NCBI GenBank assembly: GCA_047629355.1
Contig: JBLHWU010000320.1
Span: 1 to 5,737 of the forward strand
Direction of reading: 5' to 3'
Source: CAYUNA01 sp047629355
GTDB lineage: Bacteria; Bacteroidota; Bacteroidia; Chitinophagales; Saprospiraceae
Length of the DNA stretch: 5,737 nucleotides
Shown: piece by piece, positions 1 to 5,737 of the stretch
Layout: the number at the start of each line of letters is the position of its first letter
Position numbering within the stretch: the stretch's first letter is position 1
Notes under the pieces: generated by a model
Database searches by the model: none
Seen by the model: the letters and a program-made list of their open reading frames with translations, nothing else
Told to the model about the DNA's origin: nothing
Made by a program: the position numbers and the translations under genes

Positions 1-123
1 TTTTATTTCCTACTCCCTAATCGTGCGAGCGTAACATTGGTTATAAATAAAGTCTGTCCTTCTGCGATGATCTTGATTTAATTTCTATTATTATTAATGC
101 TACATTTTTCATTCCTCTTTCCC

Positions 124-131
124 TATATTTG
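124..131 (+). promoter_or_regulatory. Candidate Bacteroidota -7 promoter box (TATATTTG)
   Basis: TATATTTG is an exact match to the Bacteroidota sigma-70 -7 consensus TAnnTTTG. It ends 20 nt before the ATG at 152, so transcription would begin a few bases later and leave a leader of only about 10-16 nt. No good -33 TTG box is visible at the expected distance; the region there is T-rich (105-109). The leader has no Shine-Dalgarno sequence, as is usual in this phylum. Confidence 0.5.
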
Positions 132-151
132 CCCATCAAAATCACAACCAA

Positions 152-3100
152 ATGCCGAAATCCATCACCATTCCATTTTATGCAGTCAAATTGCACCTCT
201 CCACCGGCGGCGAACTCACCGTCCCACTTATGGATACCAACGCCTTGCAAGTCAATGAATCTTTACCAAAATTAGCCGAAAAATACGCCGCAGCTTTCCA
301 GAAAAAAGTACTCAACGAAGGTGATTATATCAAGCTGATGAGTGAATACCGTTCTGGCGATTTTCTCAAAGATAGCGTGGCAGTTTCTTTTCCAAAATCA
401 AAGGATGAAAATCGTTTTCCGCCTTTTATTTTAGAATTTGATTATTTATACAATGCCGTAGAAGCTGGTTATTGGGGCATAGTCCCAACCTTGGGCGTGG
501 AAGTTTTTTCGGAAAATTTAGCCGATTTAAAAGAGCAAATTGGAGAAGCAATTCAGTTGGAGTTCACAAGAAAACGGCGGTTGACGGCGGTGCATTCTAT
601 CGTTTCGGCAATTTGGTTCAGAGACATTGAGCTGGTACAGCAAGAAATGAATTTGACGGTTCATACCCCTGCTGAGTTGGAAAATCTGAATGAACAGGAG
701 ACAAAAGCATGGTTGCCGCAAGTCGCGGAAAAATTGGAAATCAAACGTCAAGTGATGTTTGGGCGCGAGGTAGAATTACAGCAATTGAGTCGCATTTTGA
801 AAAGTAATTTCGGTAAAAATGCCTTGCTTGTTGGGCCAACAGGTGTGGGTAAAACGGTGATGATGTGGGAATTAGCTCGTCAAAAAGCGAAGATGGGCAT
901 TAAAGCGAATGTTTGGGAGACGACCGCTTCTACTTTGATAAAAGAACTGACCCAGAATACCGGCTGGCAGGACAATCTCGTTTTTCTTTGCAAAGAATTA
1001 GCGAAGACGGGCGACATCCTTTTTGTAAGAAATTTGGCAGAACTTTTTGAAGTAGGAAAATACGAAGGAAATTCCGTTAGTATGGCAGAATATCTGCGTC
1101 CGTTTGTGAGTCGTGGAGAGATAACATTGGTGTCGGAATGCACGGATAGCGAGCTAGCGCATATTGAGGCGCAAAGCCCGAATTATTCCTCATTTTTTCA
1201 AATTATTCGTTTGGAAGAACCCCGTGATGATTTAGAAAAAATTATTTTAGAAAAAGTCAAAGATGTCGCTAAATCTCGCTCCGTAAACATTGACAATCAA
1301 GCAATTACGGAAGTCGTTCGATTGAATCGTCGCTTTACACCATATGCAGGCTTTCCCGGGAAGCCAATTCGTTTTTTAGAAAGTATTATTATTAACAATA
1401 GTCCAGAAAAATTAACCGGCAAGGCGGCCAAAGAAGCAAAATTATTGCCCAAAGTGACCATCACCAAACAAGAAGTTATTCGTTATTTTTGTGAAGAATC
1501 AGGCATGCCGAGCTTTATGGTCGATGCACAGATTCCAATGGATTTGCAGGCAATAAAAACAGGTTTTAACAATCAAGTTTTTGGACAAGATAAGGCGGTC
1601 GATTCAGTAGCAGATATTCTCGCAGCGGTCAAAACGGCAATGACCCGAACAGGAAAACCGATTGCGTCATTCCTATTTGTCGGGCCGACGGGTGTTGGTA
1701 AAACGGAGTTGGCCAAAGTGTTAGCGAAATTCATGTTTGGGCGACGTAATCGCATGATTCGGTTTGATATGAGTGAGTTTTCGCAGCCCTATTCGGTGAT
1801 GCGATTGACGGGTATTGGTCGGGCAGACGGATTGCTGACTTCGGCAGTGCGGCGCGAACCATTTTCAGTTTTACTGTTTGATGAGATTGAAAAAGCAGAC
1901 GGTAGTTTTTATGATTTATTGTTACAAATATTGAGTGAAGGACGACTAACAGATGGACAAGGCAAACTGGTGAATTTTTGCTCCGCTATTATCATTATGA
2001 CGTCTAATATTGGTGCAGCAAACTTGCAAAGCAACCGTATTGGTTGGAAAAAAGGGTTGGACGCAAGCGATGTGACAACGCATTTTAGAAGCGCAGTGGA
2101 GAAGCATTTTCGCCCAGAATTGTTTAATCGAATTGACCAAATCATCCCGTTTGAGCCTTTGGATGAAGATACAATTCGGTTTGTGGTGGAACGCGAGATG
2201 ACGTTATTTAAGAAATTAGAAGGCATTCAGTTTAGAAATTTAGACTTGGAGGTGAAAGAAGAAGTCTTGGATTTGTTGGGTAAAAAAGGGTACGACCCAA
2301 AATATGGTGCCCGTAAATTACAACGTACAATTCGAGAAGAATTGATGACGCCGCTATCGAAAGCACTGAATTTATACGATTTTGATGACCGTTTGACGGT
2401 TTCAATTAGCGTGGAAAATGAACAGGTGAAAATTGATTTGGAAGAGGATATTTTTGGTGGTGATTTGTTGTTGGAACAATGGGATAAGATTAATTTTTCA
2501 GATAAGGCGAGTGAGTTGCGGCGCAAGATTTTTAAATTAAAAGAAGGAAGTTTCTACATTCGATTGTTGAGTAAGTTAGATGTTTTAGAAAATGAAAAAA
2601 AGCGACAAGGAGAAAAATTTTGGGCAAACCAACAACGGTCAGCCCAATACTCCTACTATTTAGAGACCAACTCGAAGGTCAAAAAATTAACCAAAACCAT
2701 CGAAGATTACGAACGTATCCTTGCTTTGGCTTGTATGAATTTGGAAACCTACACCACCGATTTTGAAGAACGGTTAAAAACCTGGGAGAATGATTTATTT
2801 AATTTAAAAGTAGAAATTTACAGTCGCTTGCATCCCAATACCGCGACGGCGTTTCTATCCATTTACGGGGCAAATTTTGAGCAAATTTTAGACTTTTATT
2901 TAGCTTTAGCGGAGAAAAAAGATTTTGAAATTAGTGGAAAAACAGTCTGGTTTCGAGAGGATTATTACAATGAAGGAATCATGGAAAGGGTGCTGTCTGC
3001 CGACGAAGATAGTCAAGAAATAGTAGTCAAAAAACGCCATGAATACCTGAAACAAGATTGGAATATTCAACAAAAACATACGTTTAAACCAAAAGAAAAA

Positions 3101-3436
3101 ATAGACTTACTAATAGGTATTGAATTGGAAATCAAAGGGTTGTGTGCATTCCCATTTCTTAAAAGTGAAAATGGTTTGCAACAGTGGGAAGTCTTAAATG
3201 AGGCTCCTAGTTTATTTGATGTCCGTATCACCAATGGTCGCAAAAAAGCACCAAAAGGTATTCATCGGCGACAGTATTTCCAGAAAGGGTCGCCGCGCCG
3301 TTTTGTAGATTTGACAATGGTAAAAGACCCCAAATTACGATTGGGACATCCAATTCCGAAAGAAGGATTGGTGGAGTGGTTTTATTCGATTTTGGAAGGG
3401 GAATTCCGGCGAGGAATTGATGAAGAGGTAGTTTAA
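152..3436 (+). CDS. ClpA/ClpB-like double AAA+ ATPase with degenerate first ring and RF2-like C-terminal extension
   Basis: A 1094-residue cytosolic AAA+ protein-remodelling ATPase; the substrate is unknown. ATG 152 is the only start in this frame after the in-frame stop at 95-97. Residues 1-195 are not a Clp_N domain; 107-145 loosely recall a HicB-like fold. AAA1 (about 200-435) has Walker A GPTGVGKT (228-235), but Walker B reads ILFVRN (289-294) instead of hhhhDE, and the arginine-finger pair is Ser347-Phe348. There is no ClpB M-domain. AAA2 (about 480-765) is intact for ATPase work: Walker A 511-518, Asp577-Glu578, sensor-1 Asn619, arginine finger Arg660, sensor-2 Arg721. It lacks the GYVG pore loop (GIGRADG at 554-560). 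IGW (630-632) lies where ClpA carries its ClpP-binding IGL. Residues 768-1094 resemble RF2: FW at 823-824 within a coiled coil, AFPFLKSENG (999-1008), and MVKD (1056-1059) followed by an RF2-like tail; the GGQ domain is absent. AAA+ identity is certain, RF2 homology likely, the role unknown. Confidence 0.93.
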   Translation: MPKSITIPFYAVKLHLSTGGELTVPLMDTNALQVNESLPKLAEKYAAAFQKKVLNEGDYIKLMSEYRSGDFLKDSVAVSFPKSKDENRFPPFILEFDYLYNAVEAGYWGIVPTLGVEVFSENLADLKEQIGEAIQLEFTRKRRLTAVHSIVSAIWFRDIELVQQEMNLTVHTPAELENLNEQETKAWLPQVAEKLEIKRQVMFGREVELQQLSRILKSNFGKNALLVGPTGVGKTVMMWELARQKAKMGIKANVWETTASTLIKELTQNTGWQDNLVFLCKELAKTGDILFVRNLAELFEVGKYEGNSVSMAEYLRPFVSRGEITLVSECTDSELAHIEAQSPNYSSFFQIIRLEEPRDDLEKIILEKVKDVAKSRSVNIDNQAITEVVRLNRRFTPYAGFPGKPIRFLESIIINNSPEKLTGKAAKEAKLLPKVTITKQEVIRYFCEESGMPSFMVDAQIPMDLQAIKTGFNNQVFGQDKAVDSVADILAAVKTAMTRTGKPIASFLFVGPTGVGKTELAKVLAKFMFGRRNRMIRFDMSEFSQPYSVMRLTGIGRADGLLTSAVRREPFSVLLFDEIEKADGSFYDLLLQILSEGRLTDGQGKLVNFCSAIIIMTSNIGAANLQSNRIGWKKGLDASDVTTHFRSAVEKHFRPELFNRIDQIIPFEPLDEDTIRFVVEREMTLFKKLEGIQFRNLDLEVKEEVLDLLGKKGYDPKYGARKLQRTIREELMTPLSKALNLYDFDDRLTVSISVENEQVKIDLEEDIFGGDLLLEQWDKINFSDKASELRRKIFKLKEGSFYIRLLSKLDVLENEKKRQGEKFWANQQRSAQYSYYLETNSKVKKLTKTIEDYERILALACMNLETYTTDFEERLKTWENDLFNLKVEIYSRLHPNTATAFLSIYGANFEQILDFYLALAEKKDFEISGKTVWFREDYYNEGIMERVLSADEDSQEIVVKKRHEYLKQDWNIQQKHTFKPKEKIDLLIGIELEIKGLCAFPFLKSENGLQQWEVLNEAPSLFDVRITNGRKKAPKGIHRRQYFQKGSPRRFVDLTMVKDPKLRLGHPIPKEGLVEWFYSILEGEFRRGIDEEVV

Positions 3437-3450
3437 CCCACAGCCAGCTA

Positions 3451-3466
3451 TAGCCCCAACGGGGCG
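3451..3466 (+). repeat. Family 1 palindromic repeat, copy 1
   Basis: TAGCCCCAACGGGGCG matches the family consensus at 13 of 16 positions. Its core forms a GCCCC/GGGGC stem (3453-3457 with 3461-3465) around an AAC loop, so the differences fall mostly in the loop and the stem is kept. Confidence 0.7.
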
Positions 3467-3470
3467 TCAT

Positions 3471-3498
3471 CCCCTAGCGTAGGGGCTTGTCCCTACGC
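3471..3498 (+). repeat. Family 2 palindrome, copy 1, with a competing hairpin
   Basis: GCGTAGGG (3477-3484) pairs perfectly with CCCTACGC (3491-3498) around a 6-nt loop. A second stem, CCCCTA (3471-3476) with TAGGGG (3480-3485), uses some of the same bases, so the two folds exclude each other. The A-run after the stem on + would not make a + strand terminator. Confidence 0.7.
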
Positions 3499-3517
3499 AA
3501 AAAACACATGTTGTCAT

Positions 3518-3533
3518 TAGCCCTGAAAGGGTG
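3518..3533 (+). repeat. Family 1 palindromic repeat, copy 2
   Basis: TAGCCCTGAAAGGGTG matches the consensus at 14 of 16 positions and forms a short CCCT/AGGG stem (3521-3524 with 3528-3531). It closes the left module. Confidence 0.65.
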
Positions 3534-3608
3534 AGATTATGATAAAATTACGAATGAATTATGGCTAGACGGTGGCTAGATTACGATGAGGTTATAGCTA
3601 AATAATTA

Positions 3609-3624
3609 CGCCCCTTCAGGGCTA
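3609..3624 (-). repeat. Family 1 palindromic repeat, copy 3
   Basis: CGCCCCTTCAGGGCTA on the + strand is identical, over 16 nt, to the copy at 3675-3690 and is the reverse complement of the family consensus. It is enclosed by TGAGGT (3587-3592) and ACCTCA (3629-3634), a perfect 6-bp inverted pair. Confidence 0.75.
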
Positions 3625-3642
3625 CGATACCTCAGATTATAG

Positions 3643-3664
3643 CCGTAGGGACGAGTCCCTACGT
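3643..3664. repeat. Family 2 palindrome, copy 2
   Basis: CGTAGGGAC (3644-3652) and GTCCCTACG (3655-3663) form a perfect 9-bp inverted repeat with only GA between them. Over 22 nt it matches the copy at 3477-3498 at 17 positions, with the mismatches mainly in the loop and at the edges. Confidence 0.8.
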
Positions 3665-3674
3665 TACGGTATAC

Positions 3675-3690
3675 CGCCCCTTCAGGGCTA
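3675..3690 (-). repeat. Family 1 palindromic repeat, copy 4
   Basis: This is an exact 16-nt copy of 3609-3624 in the same orientation. Its final A is also the first base of the AAAC tandem array, so the repeat and the microsatellite abut with no spacer. Confidence 0.75.
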
Positions 3691-3749
3691 AACAAACAAA
3701 CAAACAAACAAACAAACAAACAAACAAACAAACAAACAAACAAACAAAC
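3690..3749. repeat. Tetranucleotide microsatellite (AAAC)15
   Basis: Fifteen uninterrupted copies of AAAC (60 nt) are followed by AACT and then the transposase ATG at 3754. Such a long perfect array is prone to slipped-strand length change. Because it lies outside the reading frame, length changes would alter only leader or promoter spacing for the transposase, not its frame. The array probably postdates or accompanied insertion of the neighbouring mobile DNA; that is inference. Confidence 0.97.
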
Positions 3750-3753
3750 AACT

Positions 3754-4217
3754 ATGCCTCAATCACTCGTCAAAAATTACGTGCATCTAGTTTTTAGTAC
3801 GAAGCATCGACAACCGTTTATTGACAAAACTATTCAAGCTGAACTATACGCCTACATTGGTGGAATCTGTAAAAGTCTTGAATGTCCTCCTTTAGCCATC
3901 GGAGGTGTTGAAGACCACATTCACATTCTTTCTCTGTTGTCCAAAAAATTACCGCTATATAAATTACTGGAAGTTACTGGGTAACGGTAAAAAATAAATC
4001 CTCTCGTTGGATAAAGACGAAAGGGGATGCGTATCAAAATTTTTATTGGCAAGGCGAGTATGGCGCATTTTCTGTGAATCCTGCCGAAGTAAACGTCGTT
4101 AAAAAGTATATCGACAATCAAGAAGCGCATCATAAAAAGCGAACTTTTAAAGGGGAATTTCGAGCATTTTTAGCGAAATATGAAATGGGATATGACGAAC
4201 GATATGTTTGGAATTAA
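3754..4217 (+). pseudogene. tnpA: IS200-type HUH/Y1 transposase (Y1_Tnp family), frameshifted
   Basis: The gene would encode a single-strand DNA transposase of about 150 residues that nicks and joins through a tyrosine. The first frame (3754-3984) starts MPQSLVKNYVHLVFSTKHR and carries the metal-binding HUH motif His-Ile-His (codons 55-57, 3916-3924) before a premature TAA at 3982-3984. Homology resumes in another frame at 3987 and runs to TAA 4215-4217. It includes the nucleophile Tyr (codon 4107-4109) in YIDNQ, followed by the family-typical EAHHKKRTFKGEF and an end near DERYVWN. The halves are joined by 14 extra bases (3973-3986) containing GTTAC-TGG-GTAAC, a +2 shift. HUH and Tyr are on separate pieces, so neither alone should be active. 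A sequencing error is possible but would not readily make a palindromic insertion. IS ends are not resolved. Confidence 0.9.
3973..3986 (+). other. Frame-breaking palindromic insertion in the transposase
   Basis: GTTACTGGGTAACG sits between the GAA codon at 3970 and the GTA codon at 3987. Without it, the reading frame runs on as LEVKNKSSRW, as expected for this family. It holds the inverted repeat GTTAC/GTAAC, and TTACTGG (3974-3980) repeats 3964-3970, which suggests slippage or quasi-palindrome-templated synthesis. If the ancestor had a second Glu codon here, the net gain is 11 nt; the shift is +2 either way. Confidence 0.65.
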
Positions 4218-4255
4218 AATAGAAATTTCATTTCAATCATTACCGTTTCATTCCG

Positions 4256-4263
4256 TACCTTCG
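4256..4263 (+). promoter_or_regulatory. Weak candidate -7 promoter box (TACCTTCG) for the pseudouridine synthase
   Basis: TACCTTCG differs from TAnnTTTG by one base and lies 25 nt before the ATG at 4289, in the 71-nt gap after the transposase. No convincing -33 box is seen. It would let the synthase gene be transcribed independently of the dead transposase. Confidence 0.35.
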
Positions 4264-4288
4264 CGACAAAAATCCAATTCCACCATAA

Positions 4289-5737
4289 ATGACAAAAATC
4301 GACAAAGAAAAGCCCACATGTTTCCTTCATTTCAACGAGTCAATCGACGGTATGGAACGCCCAGCCTGTTTCACTTTCCCTTTTTATTATGAACCGCATC
4401 CAATTGCTGTTTTGGCAGCCAATCAGCTGAAAAACTATTTGGAAACGCAGACCGATTGGACGTATAATTTTGGACTTAAAAATCCTGAATCCGAGGGTGC
4501 AATGGGTAAAATGTTTGGTGTCTTAGTGGTGAAAGACAAAGCGGGAGAGATTGGTTTTTTATCCGCTTTTTCTGGAAAGATGTTGACGCAGACAGATATG
4601 GGAAAATTTGTTCCTGCTCTGTTTGATAGCGCGCCAGGTGGAGAGTTTTATGATATTGGAGAACAAGAATTGATGGTAATGACCGCAGAAATTGATGAGT
4701 TGGAAAGTAGTCCAGCATTAGCGGAATTGAGAGCATTGGTCAATAAAGAACGATTGATGACCAACGAAAAATCAGACGCTTTAAAAGCAACCACTCGCAC
4801 TGCTAAACAAGTACGAAAAGCCCGCAGAAAAGAAGGAAAAGTCAACTTATCCCCTACCGAATATAAGGTTTTAGAAGAAGAACTCGCCCGCGAAAGTGTC
4901 GGCAGAAAATACTTCCTCAAAGACACGGAACGACAACTCAAGGAAGCGCTTGAATTGGTGACACAACCACTGACCATCTTGGAAACCGAGATTACCAATT
5001 TAAAAGTAAAACGCAAAGCACGGTCGGTCAAATTGCAGCAACGCTTGTTTCAACATTATCGATTTTTAAATATCAATGGAAAATACAAAGACTTAACCGA
5101 CCTCTTTGTCGGCATCCCTACGCCTTCAGGTGCGGGAGAATGTGCTGCACCTAAGTTGTTGCAATATGCGTTTATGAATCAATTGCGACCTATTGCTATT
5201 AACGAATTTTGGTGGGGTAAATCACCTGCCTCGGCAGTGCGTTTTCACAAAAACCACTACCCTGCTTGTACGGGGAAATGCAAACCGATTTTAGCGCACA
5301 TGCTAGACGGTATGCCAGTTGATGACAATCCGATGTTGACGAATCCTGCATTGGGAAAAGAACTGCCGACGGTATATGAAGACGACTTCCTTGTGGTCGT
5401 CAATAAGCCGCCAGAATTTCTTTCCGTACCGGGCAAAAACATCTATGATTCTGTCCAAACGCGGATGCTGGCGAAGTATCCTAAGGCCACCGGTCAAATG
5501 ACCGTTCATCGGTTGGATATGTCTACTTCGGGCATTTTGGTATTGGCAAAAACAAAGGAAACACACAAGCTTTTACAAGGTCAATTTGCGAGACGAAAAG
5601 TTAAAAAACGATATGTTGCAATATTAGAAGGTGTGGTTGAAGGTGATTCAGGAAGGATTGATTTGCCTTTGCGGGTGGATTTAGACAATCGGCCAAATCA
5701 AATTATTTGTTATGAACATGGCAAACGTGCGGTGACG
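4289..5737 (+). CDS. RluA-family pseudouridine synthase with long N-terminal extension (3' end beyond window)
   Basis: RluA-family enzymes isomerise specific uridines in rRNA or tRNA to pseudouridine; the target here cannot be read from sequence. The start is ATG 4289, with an in-frame TAA directly before it (4286-4288), so no upstream start is possible. The 483 visible codons are open at the window end. Residues 1-133 are an unassigned globular part. Residues 134-257 are long, charged and helical, probably coiled coil. A conserved-looking block follows: GECAAPK with Cys285, EFWWG, and PACTGKC with Cys327 and Cys331. The catalytic domain begins near Tyr363 with NKP at 372-374, has HRLDMSTSG with catalytic Asp410, and KKRY with Tyr442. 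Classical RluA proteins are far shorter and lack this ~350-residue extension; I recall similar long relatives in Bacteroidota and gammaproteobacteria. No S4 domain is seen in the visible part. Perhaps 70-100 residues are missing at the C-terminus. Confidence 0.93.
   Translation, partial: MTKIDKEKPTCFLHFNESIDGMERPACFTFPFYYEPHPIAVLAANQLKNYLETQTDWTYNFGLKNPESEGAMGKMFGVLVVKDKAGEIGFLSAFSGKMLTQTDMGKFVPALFDSAPGGEFYDIGEQELMVMTAEIDELESSPALAELRALVNKERLMTNEKSDALKATTRTAKQVRKARRKEGKVNLSPTEYKVLEEELARESVGRKYFLKDTERQLKEALELVTQPLTILETEITNLKVKRKARSVKLQQRLFQHYRFLNINGKYKDLTDLFVGIPTPSGAGECAAPKLLQYAFMNQLRPIAINEFWWGKSPASAVRFHKNHYPACTGKCKPILAHMLDGMPVDDNPMLTNPALGKELPTVYEDDFLVVVNKPPEFLSVPGKNIYDSVQTRMLAKYPKATGQMTVHRLDMSTSGILVLAKTKETHKLLQGQFARRKVKKRYVAILEGVVEGDSGRIDLPLRVDLDNRPNQIICYEHGKRAVT

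Larger units (their letters stand above)
3451..3690. repeat. Composite inverted pair of palindromic repeat modules (REP/BIME-like)
   Basis: This block fills the gap after the AAA+ gene and contains no gene. Family 1 has consensus TAGCCCTGAAGGGGCG; two copies lie on + (3451-3466, 3518-3533) and two on - (3609-3624, 3675-3690). Family 2 is a longer palindrome around CGTAGGGAC/GTCCCTACG (3477-3498 and 3643-3664). The order is F1+, F2, F1+, then F1-, F2, F1-. Gaps within the modules are 10 and 19 nt on the left and 10 and 18 nt when the right is read inverted, so the halves are reverse-complement copies of one ~83-nt unit around a 75-nt AT-rich centre. It looks like a BIME built from REP sequences. 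No U-run follows any + strand stem, so these are not standard terminators, though they could stabilise the upstream mRNA end. Confidence 0.8.

Noticed and set aside
41..250. A 69-codon - strand frame crossing the AAA+ start
   Set aside because: It overlaps the promoter and the first 33 codons of a certain gene, with no domain or upstream signal of its own.
3451..3533. Rho-independent terminator for the AAA+ gene
   Set aside because: The stems are GC-rich, but none is followed by a T-run on the + strand; they belong to the dispersed repeat families.
3451..3690. CRISPR array
   Set aside because: The repeats are short palindromes in both orientations with spacers of unequal length, and no cas gene is present.
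3970..3990. Programmed ribosomal frameshift in the transposase
   Set aside because: There is no slippery heptamer before the stop, and the join needs skipping of 14 inserted bases rather than a one-base slip, so mutation is simpler.
4180..4392. A 70-codon + strand open frame overlapping the transposase end and the synthase start
   Set aside because: It overlaps the C-terminal part of the transposase and the start of the synthase in a third frame, and has no recognisable domain; the two overlapping genes have clear family motifs.
4648..5031. A 127-codon open frame on the - strand
   Set aside because: It lies opposite the helical region of the pseudouridine synthase, is Ser/Leu-rich as antisense frames typically are, and shows no family signature.
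152..5737. One functional operon of two ribosome-related genes
   Set aside because: The AAA+ gene and the pseudouridine synthase are 852 bases apart, separated by repeats and a dead transposase, and the second has its own candidate promoter; the shared ribosome theme may be coincidence.

Overview
The window reads as a stretch of a Bacteroidota chromosome, possibly from the Saprospiria. Three things point there: starts without a Shine-Dalgarno sequence, a TAnnTTTG-type promoter box in front of the first gene, and a release-factor-like domain whose closest remembered match is Bacteroidota RF2. The assignment to class is inference. All supported genes are on the + strand, and I see no credible gene on the - strand.

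Layout. Bases 1-151 are an AT-rich leader with a promoter-like TATATTTG just before the first gene. Bases 152-3436 encode a 1094-residue, double-ring ClpA/ClpB-like AAA+ protein of unusual build. It has a non-Clp N-terminal domain and a first ATPase module that has lost Walker B and the arginine fingers. Its second ATPase module is intact but lacks the pore-loop aromatic. It ends in a ~325-residue extension that looks like peptide chain release factor 2 (RF2) with the GGQ domain removed. Bases 3437-3690 are a non-coding composite of palindromic repeats. Two modules of about 83 nt, each built family 1 / family 2 / family 1 with matching spacing, face each other as an inverted pair. Bases 3690-3749 are 15 perfect AAAC units ending four bases before the ATG of an IS200-type HUH/Y1 transposase (3754-4217). 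That gene is broken by a small palindromic insertion. Bases 4289-5737 hold the 5' 483 codons of a long RluA-family pseudouridine synthase that runs off the window.

How they fit. The fusion protein is the standout: an AAA+ remodelling motor joined to a ribosome-binding-factor fold that cannot hydrolyse peptidyl-tRNA. This suggests a factor that docks at the ribosomal A site, or mimics RF2, and uses the second AAA+ ring to remodel a stalled or damaged complex. That role is inference. The repeat block and the dead transposase separate it from the pseudouridine synthase, which has its own candidate promoter, so I do not propose an operon. The repeat pair beside a Y1 transposase resembles the REP/BIME-RAYT association.
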